Origin: Nocardia elegans NBRC 108235 | GTDB taxonomy: Bacteria; Actinomycetota; Actinomycetes; Mycobacteriales; Mycobacteriaceae | DNA: 64,000 nucleotides | Direction of reading: 5' to 3' | Assembly (NCBI RefSeq): GCF_001612845.1 | Contig: NZ_BDBF01000022.1 | Coordinates: 62,001-126,000, forward strand | Shown here: positions 8,177-16,334 of the stretch, piece by piece | Layout: every line of letters begins with the position of its first letter | Numbering within the stretch: the first letter of the stretch is position 1 | Position numbers and translations under genes: made by a program | Notes under the pieces: model-generated | Told to the model about the DNA's origin: nothing | Seen by the model: the letters and a program-made list of their open reading frames with translations, nothing else | Database searches by the model: none

Positions 8177-8557
8177 TCATGAACCCAATACCGTGGTCTC
8201 CTCACGCGTGTCGTAGGTCTCGCGCGCGGATTCGATGGCCGGCATATGGTCGGCTGCCCACGCCAACAGTACATCGACAGGGTGGCGCAGGGTTTTGCCG
8301 AGGGGGGTGATTCGGTATTCGATCGCGACGGGGCGGGTGGTGACGACTACGCGTTCGATCACGCCGTTGCGCTCGAGTCTGCGCAAGGTCGCGGTGAGCG
8401 ACTTCTGGGTGACCGCGGGAATGGCGCGGCGTAGTTCGTTGAAGCGGCACGGGCGTTCGCAGAGTTCGTTGAGGACGCTGAGCGACCACTTGTCGAGCAC
8501 TTGATCGAGTAGGTCACGGTGCGCTGTCTCGATGCGGATTTCACCGTTGGTATCCAT
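8177..8557 (-). CDS. HxlR family transcriptional regulator
   Basis: A 126-aa winged-helix regulator. Landmarks are LDKWSLSVLNELCERPCRFNEL, the recognition helix region VTQKSLTATLRRLERNGVIER, and the wing IEYRITPLGKTL. ATG 8557 is preferred over an in-frame TTG 36 bp upstream, because that TTG lies almost on the operator palindrome. It diverges from the RidA gene, and a perfect 7-bp-arm palindrome lies between the two starts, so autoregulation plus control of ridA is likely. HxlR proteins usually respond to reactive small molecules; the signal is unknown here. Confidence 0.85.
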   Translation of the reverse strand: MDTNGEIRIETAHRDLLDQVLDKWSLSVLNELCERPCRFNELRRAIPAVTQKSLTATLRRLERNGVIERVVVTTRPVAIEYRITPLGKTLRHPVDVLLAWAADHMPAIESARETYDTREETTVLGS

Positions 8558-8595
8558 GCTGAAACCTGGTTTCGTTGAAGTGTCCTTCGTCAACT

Positions 8596-8614
8596 AAGTA
8601 TCTTAGCGATACTT
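8596..8614. promoter_or_regulatory. Candidate HxlR operator between divergent genes
   Basis: AAGTATC-TTAGC-GATACTT is a perfect inverted repeat with 7-bp arms and a 5-bp centre in the 78-bp gap between the HxlR gene and the RidA gene. It is AT-rich in a GC-rich region and lies where both promoters must be. Binding by the adjacent HxlR protein is inferred from position. Confidence 0.7.
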
Positions 8615-8635
8615 CGAAAACGAAAGGTCCAGAGC

Positions 8636-9046
8636 ATGACTGTCAAGCACTTCACGCCCGAGGGGATGTTGCAGCCGACCCCCTACCATCACGTGGCTGT
8701 AGGCACCGGATCGCGCCAGGTGCACGTCAGCGGGCAGGTCGCACATTTCCCGGACGGCACTCCGGTTGTGCCGGGCGATCTCGCCGGCCAGGTAGCCCAG
8801 GCGCTGCGCAACACTGCTCGCGGATTGGCCGGTGCGGGTGCGTCTTTCGCGGATGTGCTGCGCCTGACGTTCTACGTCACCAGGTGGAGTCCGGAGCAGA
8901 TCGACGACTTCATGGCCGGCGTGGAGGCGGTCGCCGCGGAGATCGGACTGCCGATTCCGATGCCTCCGGCGTCGCTGATCGGTGTCGACTACCTTTTCGA
9001 GCCGGATGTGCGGGTGGAGGTCGAGGCGACCGCGGTGCTCGACTGA
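8636..9046 (+). CDS. RidA family protein (YjgF/YER057c/UK114)
   Basis: A 136-aa protein with the RidA fold. Landmarks are GSRQVHVSGQVAHFPDG, a mid-helix QVAQALRNTARGLAGAGASF, DVLRLTFYVT, and the C-terminal PPASLIGVDYLFEPDVRVEV. RidA proteins deaminate reactive enamine/imine intermediates or act in related detoxification. The usual catalytic Arg of archetypal RidA (near residue 105) is not obvious, because the motif is PPASLIGV rather than PARxxV, so this is probably a RidA-like subfamily member. ATG follows GAAAGG. It is divergent from and probably controlled by the HxlR regulator. Confidence 0.85.
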   Translation: MTVKHFTPEGMLQPTPYHHVAVGTGSRQVHVSGQVAHFPDGTPVVPGDLAGQVAQALRNTARGLAGAGASFADVLRLTFYVTRWSPEQIDDFMAGVEAVAAEIGLPIPMPPASLIGVDYLFEPDVRVEVEATAVLD

Positions 9047-9168
9047 CCGGCAGGAATATCCGCAAGCAATGTCATGACTTCTCAATGCATATCGCCGAGA
9101 TGAGCGGTTACCCGCCCGCACGACCCGGTTTCACTGCCCTCGCCACGGTGCATGCGGGACTGGGTATC

Positions 9169-9201
9169 TGCTCCCGGCCCAACTGCCCTGGGCCGGGAGC
9201 A
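9169..9201. terminator. Strong hairpin downstream of ridA
   Basis: A perfect 13-bp stem (TGCTCCCGGCCCA) closes a 7-nt loop about 120 bp after the RidA stop. There is no T-run, which is common for actinobacterial terminators. It would work on either strand. Confidence 0.6.
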
Positions 9202-9345
9202 CCTGCCTGTCGAAGCTGCCGTGAATGATTCGGTTGCTGGCATGCCCCACGGCGGCACCCGCACGGGCAGCCCTCGTCTCACGCTAGCCGGCCCGTCAGC
9301 GAGGCGGCCGAAAAGACAAGAGACGCACGCTCTCCGGGCGCCGGC

Positions 9346-9579
9346 GTGATTGTGGCGCGAACCCTGTTTGGCAGTCCGAATGCCGGGAATACGGGCGCAA
9401 TGGGAACCGCCGTCAAATATGTGATCGGCCTCGTCGAATCGACGGGGACCGCTCGGGCAGCCGACTTCGACATCGAGGGCATCGTCGACAATCTGCATGC
9501 CTTGGTCGACGACTGGGACTTCAGCATCATCGACCGCCCTTTGTTCTGGGGCGTCATCGCCAGCTACCAACGGTCATAA
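9346..9579 (+). CDS. Small hypothetical protein
   Basis: A 77-aa product from GTG, or 59 aa from an ATG at 9400. The C-terminal part reads DFDIEGIVDNLHALVDDWDF followed by SIIDRPLFWGVIASYQR. This pattern (D-I-x-x-I-V..W.....I....FW.I...) recurs in small actinobacterial hypotheticals that I remember, often near signalling genes. No ribosome site is convincing at either start. Possibly the surviving end of a longer gene. Confidence 0.5.
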   Translation: MIVARTLFGSPNAGNTGAMGTAVKYVIGLVESTGTARAADFDIEGIVDNLHALVDDWDFSIIDRPLFWGVIASYQRS

Positions 9580-10063
9580 CGGTTTCCTGAGGCTCGCCTG
9601 GCTCGGCCCGGGTGACGCGCTCTCCGACGAGCAGCGACGTGCCGGACGCCGTGCGAACGGCGAAACATACGCGGTCGTACCCCACTTCCGCCGCCACTCG
9701 CCGCGTGGCGGAGGTCCCAGCGCCGATCGGGCTATGGCTCGCTGTGGGCCAGGTCGGCGGCGGTGTCCGCAAATGGCCGCACAAGGTACTGTGCCGCCTT
9801 CGAGTGTGGGTCGTTGCGCGCACCGGTAAGTCGCTCTGTTCGAGGCTTCGGCTGGAATGCCTGCCTGCGGTGACGCTCGATATCACCCCACGGTCCGATG
9901 CCATGCCATACCTGGGGATGAGAGGAAACGAGAAGTCGGCCGATAGCTTCGGTGTATCGACACGTCACCCCGCCCCACGCGCGATGCGCCGGATCCCGAT
10001 CGACATCGGTCGGCATCCAGAGCGGGCGGGGTGTCGTCCGCGCCTCAGCTCCCAGGAAGAACC
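9580..10063 (+). other. Stretch without a supported gene
   Basis: About 480 bp before the desaturase gene. Open frames on both strands exist, but they are Arg/Ser/Thr-rich, lack ribosome sites and match nothing I know. The desaturase promoter should lie near its right end. Confidence 0.4.
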
Positions 10064-11164
10064 ATGACGACACCGGCTTTGGTCCCCCTGCCCTCCCCGA
10101 GATCATCGCGGCGTACCGGCGCCGACGGTGATTACGCCCGCCTGTTACGTCGAATCTCCGAGGCGGGCTTGATGAATCGACGTCCCGTCTACTACGCCAT
10201 CCGGCTCGGCCTCGTCGGGATTGCGTTCGTAGCCGGCTGGGTGGCCCTCGTGCTCGTCGGCGACTCGTGGTGGACGCTTCTGGTCGCGGCGTTCATGGCC
10301 GTGACCTTCGCTCAGGTCGCGCTCGTCATGCATGACGTCGCCCACCGCCAGGTGTTCCGGCTCCGTCGCCCGACCGAGATCATGGGTCGGGTCGTCGGTA
10401 ATGCCGGGATCGGACTGGCGTACGGGTGGTGGCAGGACAAGCACACCCGGCATCACGCCAATCCGAATCATGAAGACCTTGATCCCGATGTCGCGCCGGA
10501 CATTCTGGTCTGGTCGCAACGGCAGGCGCGGGCCAGTCGCGGACTGCCTCGGCTGATCGGGCGGGTGCAGGCGTTTCTGTTCTTCCCGCTGCTGATGTTG
10601 GAGGGGCTGAATCTGCATGTGGCCGGAGTGCGTGCGCTCCGGAGCCGGGCGGTCAAGCATCGCGTAGTGGAGGGGGCGCTGCTCTTCGGCCACTTTGCTG
10701 CCTATCTGATCGCGCTGTTCGCAATTCTGCCCGCCGACAAGGCTTTCGCGTTTCTCGCTGTGCACCAAGCGCTGTTCGGTCTCTACATGGGGTGCATCTT
10801 CGCCCCGAATCACAAGGGCATGCCGACCTTCACGGGCGACAACCGGCCCGACTACTTGCGCCGGCAGGTGTTGACCTCGCGCAATGTGCGCGGCGGCGTG
10901 CTGACCGATATCGCTCTCGGTGGGCTGAACTATCAGATCGAGCACCACTTGTTCCCGAGCATGCCGACTCCGAATCTGCGGCATGCCCAGGTCATCGTCC
11001 GCGACTACTGTGCCGAGATCGGCGTGCCGTATCACGAGACCGGGCTGGTCGCCTCGTACCGCGAGGCGCTGAGGCACCTGCATGACGTCGGTGTGCCGTT
11101 GCGCACCGGAGGTTCGCACCAGGCGCAGGATGAATCAATCGAGGAGCCGGCAGCGGGACGCTAG
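10064..11164 (+). CDS. Membrane fatty acid desaturase
   Basis: A 366-aa di-iron membrane desaturase. The three histidine boxes are H90-DVA-H94, H127-TR-HH131 and QIEHH at 291-295. Hydrophobic spans lie at about 42-85 and 210-260. The Gln in the third box groups it with front-end/acyl-lipid type desaturases rather than the acyl-ACP enzymes. It inserts a cis double bond into a fatty acyl chain in the membrane, using electrons from a reductase not present here. ATG 10064 with AGGAAGA upstream is preferred over the GTG 33 bp earlier. The gene appears monocistronic; a repeat-rich gap follows. Confidence 0.9.
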   Translation: MTTPALVPLPSPRSSRRTGADGDYARLLRRISEAGLMNRRPVYYAIRLGLVGIAFVAGWVALVLVGDSWWTLLVAAFMAVTFAQVALVMHDVAHRQVFRLRRPTEIMGRVVGNAGIGLAYGWWQDKHTRHHANPNHEDLDPDVAPDILVWSQRQARASRGLPRLIGRVQAFLFFPLLMLEGLNLHVAGVRALRSRAVKHRVVEGALLFGHFAAYLIALFAILPADKAFAFLAVHQALFGLYMGCIFAPNHKGMPTFTGDNRPDYLRRQVLTSRNVRGGVLTDIALGGLNYQIEHHLFPSMPTPNLRHAQVIVRDYCAEIGVPYHETGLVASYREALRHLHDVGVPLRTGGSHQAQDESIEEPAAGR

Positions 11165-11283
11165 GACGGCTCGATTCGAACGCCCATCTCTCATCGCGCC
11201 CGACCCTCGCGTGACCGCATTACGCACCCACAGCATCGCGCCTGGCGGCGCTGCATCAGGCGCCCCCAGCATCGCCCGCGCAG

Positions 11284-11450
11284 CTGGTGGCACCGCGCCA
11301 CGCGCCCGTCACCGCCAGACGCGGCGTCACCGCGTCACGCCCCGCGGCACCGCGCCAGACCGTGCGGCACCGCGCCAGACGCGGCGTCACCGCGCTACAC
11401 CTCGCGGCACCGCGCTACACCCCGTCACACCCCGCGGCACCGCGCTACGT
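11284..11450. repeat. Degenerate 20-nt tandem repeat
   Basis: Units with consensus GCGGCACCGCGCYASACC recur at a 20-nt step, clearest at 11324, 11344, 11364, 11384 and 11404, with a further copy at 11434 after a 10-nt insertion. The left edge fades near 11284. The array is GC-rich, non-palindromic as a unit and lacks spacers, so it is not CRISPR. A frame through it gives low-complexity Arg/Thr/Ala repeats and is not considered coding. Confidence 0.75.
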
Positions 11451-11569
11451 CAGCGATGCCGTGCCGCGCACGGAGAAGTGGTCGTGCCCTTAATCCACAG
11501 CATCCGGCATCGACCGGCGTGCGGGGGTGTGTACTGATCGTGCCAACCGCGCCGAATTTTGCAGTTTTC

Positions 11570-11718
11570 GGGCTGTTGCAGAATGTGCCGAAGGCTCGAT
11601 AGTGACGTCACATCAGGTGACCAAACGACCTTCCTCGGGACGCGATATTGCCTCTGCCGCCCAGCTGGACCTGTGACCCAAGTCATGGCGGAAACCCGCT
11701 CGCATTCTGCAACAGCCC
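11570..11718. mobile_element. MITE-like element, 149 bp, with 16-bp TIRs and 6-bp TSD
   Basis: The ends are perfect inverted repeats, GGGCTGTTGCAGAATG at 11570-11585 and its complement at 11703-11718. Immediately outside, both flanks read GTTTTC (11564-11569 and 11719-11724), a perfect 6-bp direct repeat. The 117-bp interior has no ORF of note. This is the structure of a non-autonomous DNA transposon. The terminus resembles insertion-sequence ends containing CTGTTGCA, but the parent element is not in this window. Confidence 0.8.
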
Positions 11719-11889
11719 GTTTTCTCGCATTCTCGTCGAGGTTTGCACGAAAAATTCGGCCCCGACGCCCAGTCGACATCGCGCGAGGCGAGTCGCAGCC
11801 CCACTTCGTGAAGTCGCCATCATTCGCGCTATTCAGCGGGCGCACAATGGGCCGTGCGAGGATCGGAGCACCCAACCAGGGGAGATGTG

Positions 11890-12333
11890 ATGACCACACT
11901 GGAACAGGCGGTGGAGCTCGGTCGCGCCGAGAAGGGGCTCGCCGTCGTCTCCACTCTCAGATCCGACGAGACCATCCAATCCACGCTGGTCAACGTCGGG
12001 CTGCTGGCTCATCCTTCGACGGGGGAGCCGGTTCTTGGTTTCGTTACGTACGGCAAGGTCAAGCTTGTGAATCTTCGTGCCCGCCCACAGGTGAGTGCCA
12101 CTTTCCGGCAAGGCTGGGCATGGGCGACAGTGGAGGGGCGCGCTCAGATCGTGGGTCCCGACGATCCGCAGCCGTGGATCGACGCCGAGGGATTGCGACG
12201 GCTTCTGCGTGATGTGTTCACGGCCGCCGGCGGTGAGCACGACGACTGGGACGAGTACGACCGCGTGATGGCGGCGGAGCGCCGTGCGGTGGTCCTGGTG
12301 GAACCGACTCGGGTGTACAGCAACGGCGGCTAG
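11890..12333 (+). CDS. PPOX-class F420/FMN-dependent protein
   Basis: A 147-aa split-barrel protein of the pyridoxamine 5-phosphate oxidase-like class. Landmarks are LAVVSTLRSDETIQSTLVNVG, VLGFVTYGKVKLVNLRARP, QVSATFR, and WATVEGRAQIVGPDD. In actinobacteria such proteins bind F420 or flavin and reduce varied substrates. ATG follows AGGGGAGATG. It is 22 bp upstream of the haloalkane dehalogenase gene and probably in one transcript with it. Confidence 0.8.
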   Translation: MTTLEQAVELGRAEKGLAVVSTLRSDETIQSTLVNVGLLAHPSTGEPVLGFVTYGKVKLVNLRARPQVSATFRQGWAWATVEGRAQIVGPDDPQPWIDAEGLRRLLRDVFTAAGGEHDDWDEYDRVMAAERRAVVLVEPTRVYSNGG

Positions 12334-12355
12334 TTTCGACGAAAGGGATTGGGCC

Positions 12356-13282
12356 ATGCGGATATTGAGAACGCCCGACGAACGCTTCACGGGGCTGCCC
12401 GACTTTCCGTTCGAACCGCATTACGTCGAGGTGCCCGCGGGTGACGGGACCGCGCTGCGGATGCACTACCTGGACGAGGGCCCGCCCGACGGTCAGGTCG
12501 TGCTGCTGCTGCACGGCGAACCGTCGTGGTCGTACCTGTATCGGCGGATGATCCCGGTGCTGGTGGCGGCCGGGCTGCGGGCGATCGCGATCGAGCTCGT
12601 CGGCTTCGGCCGCAGCGACAAGCCGGCGGACCGTGCGGACTACACCTATCAAGCACACGTCGACTGGACCTGGGCGGCGATCGAAGCCATCGGCCTCGAC
12701 CGGATCACGCTCGTATGCCAGGACTGGGGTGGATTGATCGGGCTACGTCTGGTCGGTGAGCATCCCGATCGGTTCGCTCGCGTGGTCGCCGCGAATACAT
12801 TCCTGCCGACCGGTGACCGCCATCCCGGCGACGCGTTCCTCGCCTGGCAGCGCTTCAGCCAGGACACACCCGACTTCCGAGCGGGGAAGATCGTCAACGG
12901 CGCGTGCCTGACCGACCTCTCTCCCGAGGTGATCGCCGCCTACGACGCCCCCTTCCCCGACGACACCTACAAGCAGGGCGCGCGCCAGTTCCCGCTCCTG
13001 GTTCCGACCAGTCCTGAGGATCCTGCCGCCCCCGCGAACCGCGCCGCGTGGGCAGTCCTGGAGACGTTCGAGCGGCCGTTCCTGTGTGCCTTCTCGGACT
13101 CGGATCCGATCACGCGCGGCGGGGACAAGGTGCTGTCGTCGAAAATCCCTGGCGCCGCGGCGCATTCGCCGGTGACCATCACCTCGGCCGGGCATTTCCT
13201 CCAGGAGGACAAGGGCGAAGAACTCGCCGCAGTTGTCGTCGACTTCGTCCACGCGACGCCATTGGATCAGTCGCTCGCCTGA
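12356..13282 (+). CDS. dhmA: Haloalkane dehalogenase, HLD-I/DhmA type
   Basis: A 308-aa alpha/beta hydrolase that hydrolyses carbon-halogen bonds of haloalkanes. The nucleophile is D123 in VCQDWGG, with W124 as one halide-stabilising residue. H280 lies in TSAGHFLQED and the acid is D250 in FSDSDPIT, the position used by the HLD-I subfamily. The oxyanion region is LLHGEPSWSYLYRR, and the N-terminus (PDERFTGLPDFPFEPHYVEV) is typical of DhmA. Length is standard. The natural substrate is unknown; the family is common in mycobacteria and nocardiae without proven physiological role. Confidence 0.9.
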   Translation: MRILRTPDERFTGLPDFPFEPHYVEVPAGDGTALRMHYLDEGPPDGQVVLLLHGEPSWSYLYRRMIPVLVAAGLRAIAIELVGFGRSDKPADRADYTYQAHVDWTWAAIEAIGLDRITLVCQDWGGLIGLRLVGEHPDRFARVVAANTFLPTGDRHPGDAFLAWQRFSQDTPDFRAGKIVNGACLTDLSPEVIAAYDAPFPDDTYKQGARQFPLLVPTSPEDPAAPANRAAWAVLETFERPFLCAFSDSDPITRGGDKVLSSKIPGAAAHSPVTITSAGHFLQEDKGEELAAVVVDFVHATPLDQSLA

Positions 13283-13514
13283 GGCGGCCGGATCGGCGGC
13301 GTCCCCGACTCGACCGCTCCCGTTGTCGGCGTGCAACCGAGGGCTGCGGTCGGGCACTGCCTGAGCGATCCGCAGCGCGGGCTGGGCCAATTCCGGATCC
13401 AGGTCGTAGAGCGGATCGATCAACCGGGCCACGTCCCACCGAATCGGACGGTGTCCGAGCCGGCGTCGCGGTCGTGCGGACCGTGAACGGTCGAGGCCGA
13501 AAAGACAAGTTTCC

Positions 13515-13544
13515 TTGACATCGGATGTCAAACATCCTTAACAT
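13515..13544 (+). promoter_or_regulatory. Promoter with overlapping palindromic operator
   Basis: TTGACA (13515-13520) and TAACAT (13539-13544) are 18 bp apart, a good sigma-A type promoter. The GTG of the XRE gene begins seven bases after the -10, so the message is probably leaderless. A perfect palindrome TGACATC-G-GATGTCA (13516-13530) covers the -35 box and is the likely operator of the XRE protein itself. Confidence 0.7.
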
Positions 13545-13551
13545 TTGTGTC

Positions 13552-13806
13552 GTGGTCGGCGATCAACAGGAGCATCCGGTACGCAAGCGACGGCGCGAGT
13601 GCCGGATGACCCAGGCGCAATTGGCGACGACCGTCGGCGTCAGCCGGCAGACCGTGATCTCGATCGAACAAGGCGACTACGCGCCGAGTGTTTATCTCGC
13701 ACTGCGGATCGCCCGTGCGCTGGGAACGACGGTGGAAGACATTTTCTGGACCGAGGATCTGGAGGGGACATGGCCAAAACCACTGCATTCGAAGACATCT
13801 TCCTAG
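13552..13806 (+). CDS. XRE/Cro-CI family small regulator
   Basis: An 84-aa helix-turn-helix protein: RKRRRECRMTQAQLATTVGV, SRQTVISIEQGDYAPSVYLA, then ALGTTVEDIFW. The short Cro-like form resembles YgzD-type regulators that pair with a membrane protein. GTG 13552 is placed by the promoter (TAACAT seven bases upstream); an earlier ATG at 13525 lies inside the operator and is unlikely. It overlaps the next gene by 37 bp. It probably represses its own operon through the palindrome over the -35 box. Confidence 0.85.
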   Translation: MVGDQQEHPVRKRRRECRMTQAQLATTVGVSRQTVISIEQGDYAPSVYLALRIARALGTTVEDIFWTEDLEGTWPKPLHSKTSS

Positions 13807-14267
13807 CGCCCGACGAGCCGGCCTGGGGCGACGAGCGCGCCCGCGAGGAGTTCTACCGAGGCTCGACCATCGCGCTGTGCGCCACGATCTACGGCTGTTA
13901 CGCCATCGCCATCGTCGCCGCAGCGTTGGATGCCAAGTGGGTATCGCTGCTGATCTTCGTGCTGCCCAGTCTCACATCACTTCTGCTCCTACGCTATTGC
14001 GCGCGGCGCGGCATCGATATGCAGACCGTGCTGAAAGGCTTCCCGCCGCGGCGCAAACGGATCGCGTATGCCACGACGTATCCGCTGATCGCCGCGTGGG
14101 TGATCGTCTTCCTGTGGCGCACCCTGCCATCGGATTCGTTGCCGCAGAGCCTGTTAGGCGCGGTGGTCGGCGGTGCGGTCGGAGCGGCTGTCGCCGGAAC
14201 GATCGCAAAGCTCGTTCGGCGCCGCTCCGCAGCGCAGCAACTTCCCGAGGACGACAGCTTCGACTAG
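13770..14267 (+). CDS. Four-helix membrane protein paired with XRE regulator
   Basis: A 165-aa membrane protein with predicted helices at about 33-53, 57-75, 98-117 and 128-148, the last a Gly/Ala zipper (LLGAVVGGAVGAAVAGTIA). ATG follows GGAGGGG and lies inside the XRE gene, so translation is coupled. Regulator plus small multi-span protein is a recurring two-gene unit in Gram-positives. The C-terminus is charged and cytoplasmic. Function is unknown. Confidence 0.75.
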   Translation: MAKTTAFEDIFLAPDEPAWGDERAREEFYRGSTIALCATIYGCYAIAIVAAALDAKWVSLLIFVLPSLTSLLLLRYCARRGIDMQTVLKGFPPRRKRIAYATTYPLIAAWVIVFLWRTLPSDSLPQSLLGAVVGGAVGAAVAGTIAKLVRRRSAAQQLPEDDSFD

Positions 14268-14290
14268 CGATGCGTGTTAAGGTGCGGCTT

Positions 14291-15232
14291 TCAGCGCGGA
14301 AGATGATGTGACGCAGCGCGATAACGTCCCGGGGGAGTGCTGTACTCGCGCTTGAATGCCTTGGCGAAGGCGAATTCGGAGGTGTAGCCGACTCGCTGGG
14401 CCACAGTGTGCAACGGGGTGTCGTCGGAGCGGAGCAAGCGGCCGGCGAGAGTCATGCGCCACCAGGTGAGATATGCGAGTGGGGAACGGCCGACCGTGGC
14501 GGTGAAGCGGCGGGAGAAGGCGGCGCGTGACAGCCCGCCGAGGGCGCCTAGTTCCTCTACGGTCCAAGGCTTTTCGGGGCTGGTATGGATGGCGCGCAGG
14601 GCGGTGGCGACGGGGCGATCGGCCAATGCGGCGGCCCAGCCGTTACGCGGGGTCCCGTCGTCCTCGGTGTCCAACCACCAGGCGCGCAGGATGTAGAGCA
14701 GCAGGGTGTCGAGCAGGGACGTGATGATCGCGTCCGAACCGGGCTGGGACTCCTCGAGTTCGGTGCCGAGTAGTTCGACCGCCGCGCGCAGGGAGCGGTG
14801 CGCGCCGACTCGTGGGCGCAGATGGACGACATCGGGGAGGTCGGTGAGCAGGGGGTGAGCGCGTCGACGGTCGAGTTGATATGCGCCGCAGAGCAATAAC
14901 GTACGGGGCGCCTCGGGTTGGTGGGGTTCCGTCGCGGGTGGTGGCCACGATCCGTCGGGCAGCGGGTTCACCACGCGCAGCGGTACGGACGGATCGCTGG
15001 CCAGGGCGTGGCCGCGGCCGTGTGGCAGGAAGACGATATCGCCGGGGCCGAGCGGAGTGGGTTCGCGATTCTCGACGATCAACCATGCCGAGCCTTGCAA
15101 CACGACATGGAATCCCGTGCCGTCGGATGCGAGGAAGCGCATCCCCCACGGAGCCGACTTGCGCTGGCGCGAGGAGTGCGGGCGGCCGGTTCGCATCGTC
15201 GCGACGGCATCGCTGAGTACGTCCAAGCCCAT
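14291..15232 (-). CDS. AraC family transcriptional regulator
   Basis: A 313-aa regulator with an N-terminal cupin-type sensor (GTGFHVVLQGSAWLIVE...GPGDIVFLPHGRGHAL) and a C-terminal double helix-turn-helix at about 210-313 (LSRAAFSRRFTATVGRSPLA and VAQRVGYTSEFAFAKAFKRE). It diverges from an NADPH:quinone reductase-like gene with 100 bp between starts. Such AraC/oxidoreductase pairs commonly act in stress responses to quinones or aldehydes, so the regulator probably activates its neighbour; the effector is not predictable. Confidence 0.9.
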   Translation of the reverse strand: MGLDVLSDAVATMRTGRPHSSRQRKSAPWGMRFLASDGTGFHVVLQGSAWLIVENREPTPLGPGDIVFLPHGRGHALASDPSVPLRVVNPLPDGSWPPPATEPHQPEAPRTLLLCGAYQLDRRRAHPLLTDLPDVVHLRPRVGAHRSLRAAVELLGTELEESQPGSDAIITSLLDTLLLYILRAWWLDTEDDGTPRNGWAAALADRPVATALRAIHTSPEKPWTVEELGALGGLSRAAFSRRFTATVGRSPLAYLTWWRMTLAGRLLRSDDTPLHTVAQRVGYTSEFAFAKAFKREYSTPPGRYRAASHHLPR

Positions 15233-15332
15233 ATCCGCATGGTAGCCGCGAACGGGGCAGCGAGACGAACGGACATTTGCGCAAGACTTTCACGCATAGA
15301 TCATCTTCCCGGCGGTACATACCGTCGATGGC

Positions 15333-16334
15333 ATGACAACCGACGCGATTACCGCACGCACCGTCGTCTTCCACGAACTCGGTGACCCCGAGGTATTGAC
15401 CATCGAGAATCTCGACCTGCCGGCCCCTGGACCGAGGGAGGTACTCATCCGCATCGAAGCGCTCGGACTCAACCGGGCGGAGGCATTGTTCCGGGCCGGC
15501 ACCTACTACTACCTGCCGACGCTTCCGGGATCCCGGCTCGGCTACGAATCCTCCGGGGTGATCGAGGCGGTGGGCGCCGACGTCGCCGAATTCGCTGTGG
15601 GGGACAAGGTTTCGACTGGCCCGAACATCGAGATGAGCTCGGCGGGGGTCTACGCCGAGCGGGTCGTGCTGCCGGTGGAGTCCGTGGTCCCGCGCCCGGA
15701 GGGCCTCGACGCGGTGACCGGCGCGGCCACCTGGCTGACCTACTCCACCGCATACGGTGGACTGATCGAAACCGGTGGGCTGCGGCCCGGTGACCACGTA
15801 CTGATCACCGCGGCGTCGAGCGGTGTCGGTATCGCCGCGCTGCAAACCGCTGCCCGCATCGGCGCCATCCCCATCGCGGTCACCCGCACCGGCGAGAAGA
15901 GCCGATACCTCCTCGACAACGGAGCGGCGCACGTCATCGCCTCGGGCGATACCGACGTCGTGGCCGAGACCCGACGCATCACCGACGGCGTCGGCGCGCA
16001 GGTGATCTTCGACGCCGTCGGCGGGCCGGGCCTGGCCGAATTGAGCACGGCCGCAGCGCATAACGGCACGGTCGTCGTCTACGGCTGGCTCGACCAGCGC
16101 CCGATGGCGATGCCCATGAACTGGCCGCTGCGAATTCTCGGATACGCGAACATGGAGCTGTCGGTCACCGCCGACGGTCGCCGCCGGATCAACCACTGGA
16201 TTGCCTCCGGCATCCGCGATGGTGTTTTCCGGCCGCACGTGGGCGCGGTCTTCGACGGTCTCGACAGCATTCGCGACGCCCACCGTCTGATGGAATCCAG
16301 CACCCACACCGGCAAGATCGTCGTCAAACTCTGA
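15333..16334 (+). CDS. Zinc-type alcohol dehydrogenase / quinone oxidoreductase-like protein
   Basis: A 333-aa MDR-family NAD(P)H oxidoreductase. The N-terminal GroES-like domain contains GPREVLIRIEALGLNRAEAL and LGYESSGVIEAVG; the Rossmann domain has VLITAASSGVGIAALQTA near residue 155. Structural and catalytic zinc ligands of true alcohol dehydrogenases are absent, so a quinone or enone reductase is most likely. The ATG is seven bases after TACCGT (15320-15325), a TANNNT -10 box, suggesting a leaderless message. Probably regulated by the divergent AraC protein. Confidence 0.85.
   Translation: MTTDAITARTVVFHELGDPEVLTIENLDLPAPGPREVLIRIEALGLNRAEALFRAGTYYYLPTLPGSRLGYESSGVIEAVGADVAEFAVGDKVSTGPNIEMSSAGVYAERVVLPVESVVPRPEGLDAVTGAATWLTYSTAYGGLIETGGLRPGDHVLITAASSGVGIAALQTAARIGAIPIAVTRTGEKSRYLLDNGAAHVIASGDTDVVAETRRITDGVGAQVIFDAVGGPGLAELSTAAAHNGTVVVYGWLDQRPMAMPMNWPLRILGYANMELSVTADGRRRINHWIASGIRDGVFRPHVGAVFDGLDSIRDAHRLMESSTHTGKIVVKL

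Noticed and set aside
9554..9904. 116-codon minus-strand frame upstream of the desaturase
   Set aside because: Ser/Thr/Arg-rich with no motif, overlaps the end of a plus-strand small gene, and has no ribosome site.
11284..11450. Possible CRISPR array
   Set aside because: Repeats are contiguous with no unique spacers, units are degenerate, and no cas gene is in the window.
11082..11537. 151-codon frame through the tandem repeat
   Set aside because: It starts inside the desaturase gene, encodes low-complexity Arg/Thr/Ala repeats and has no ribosome site.
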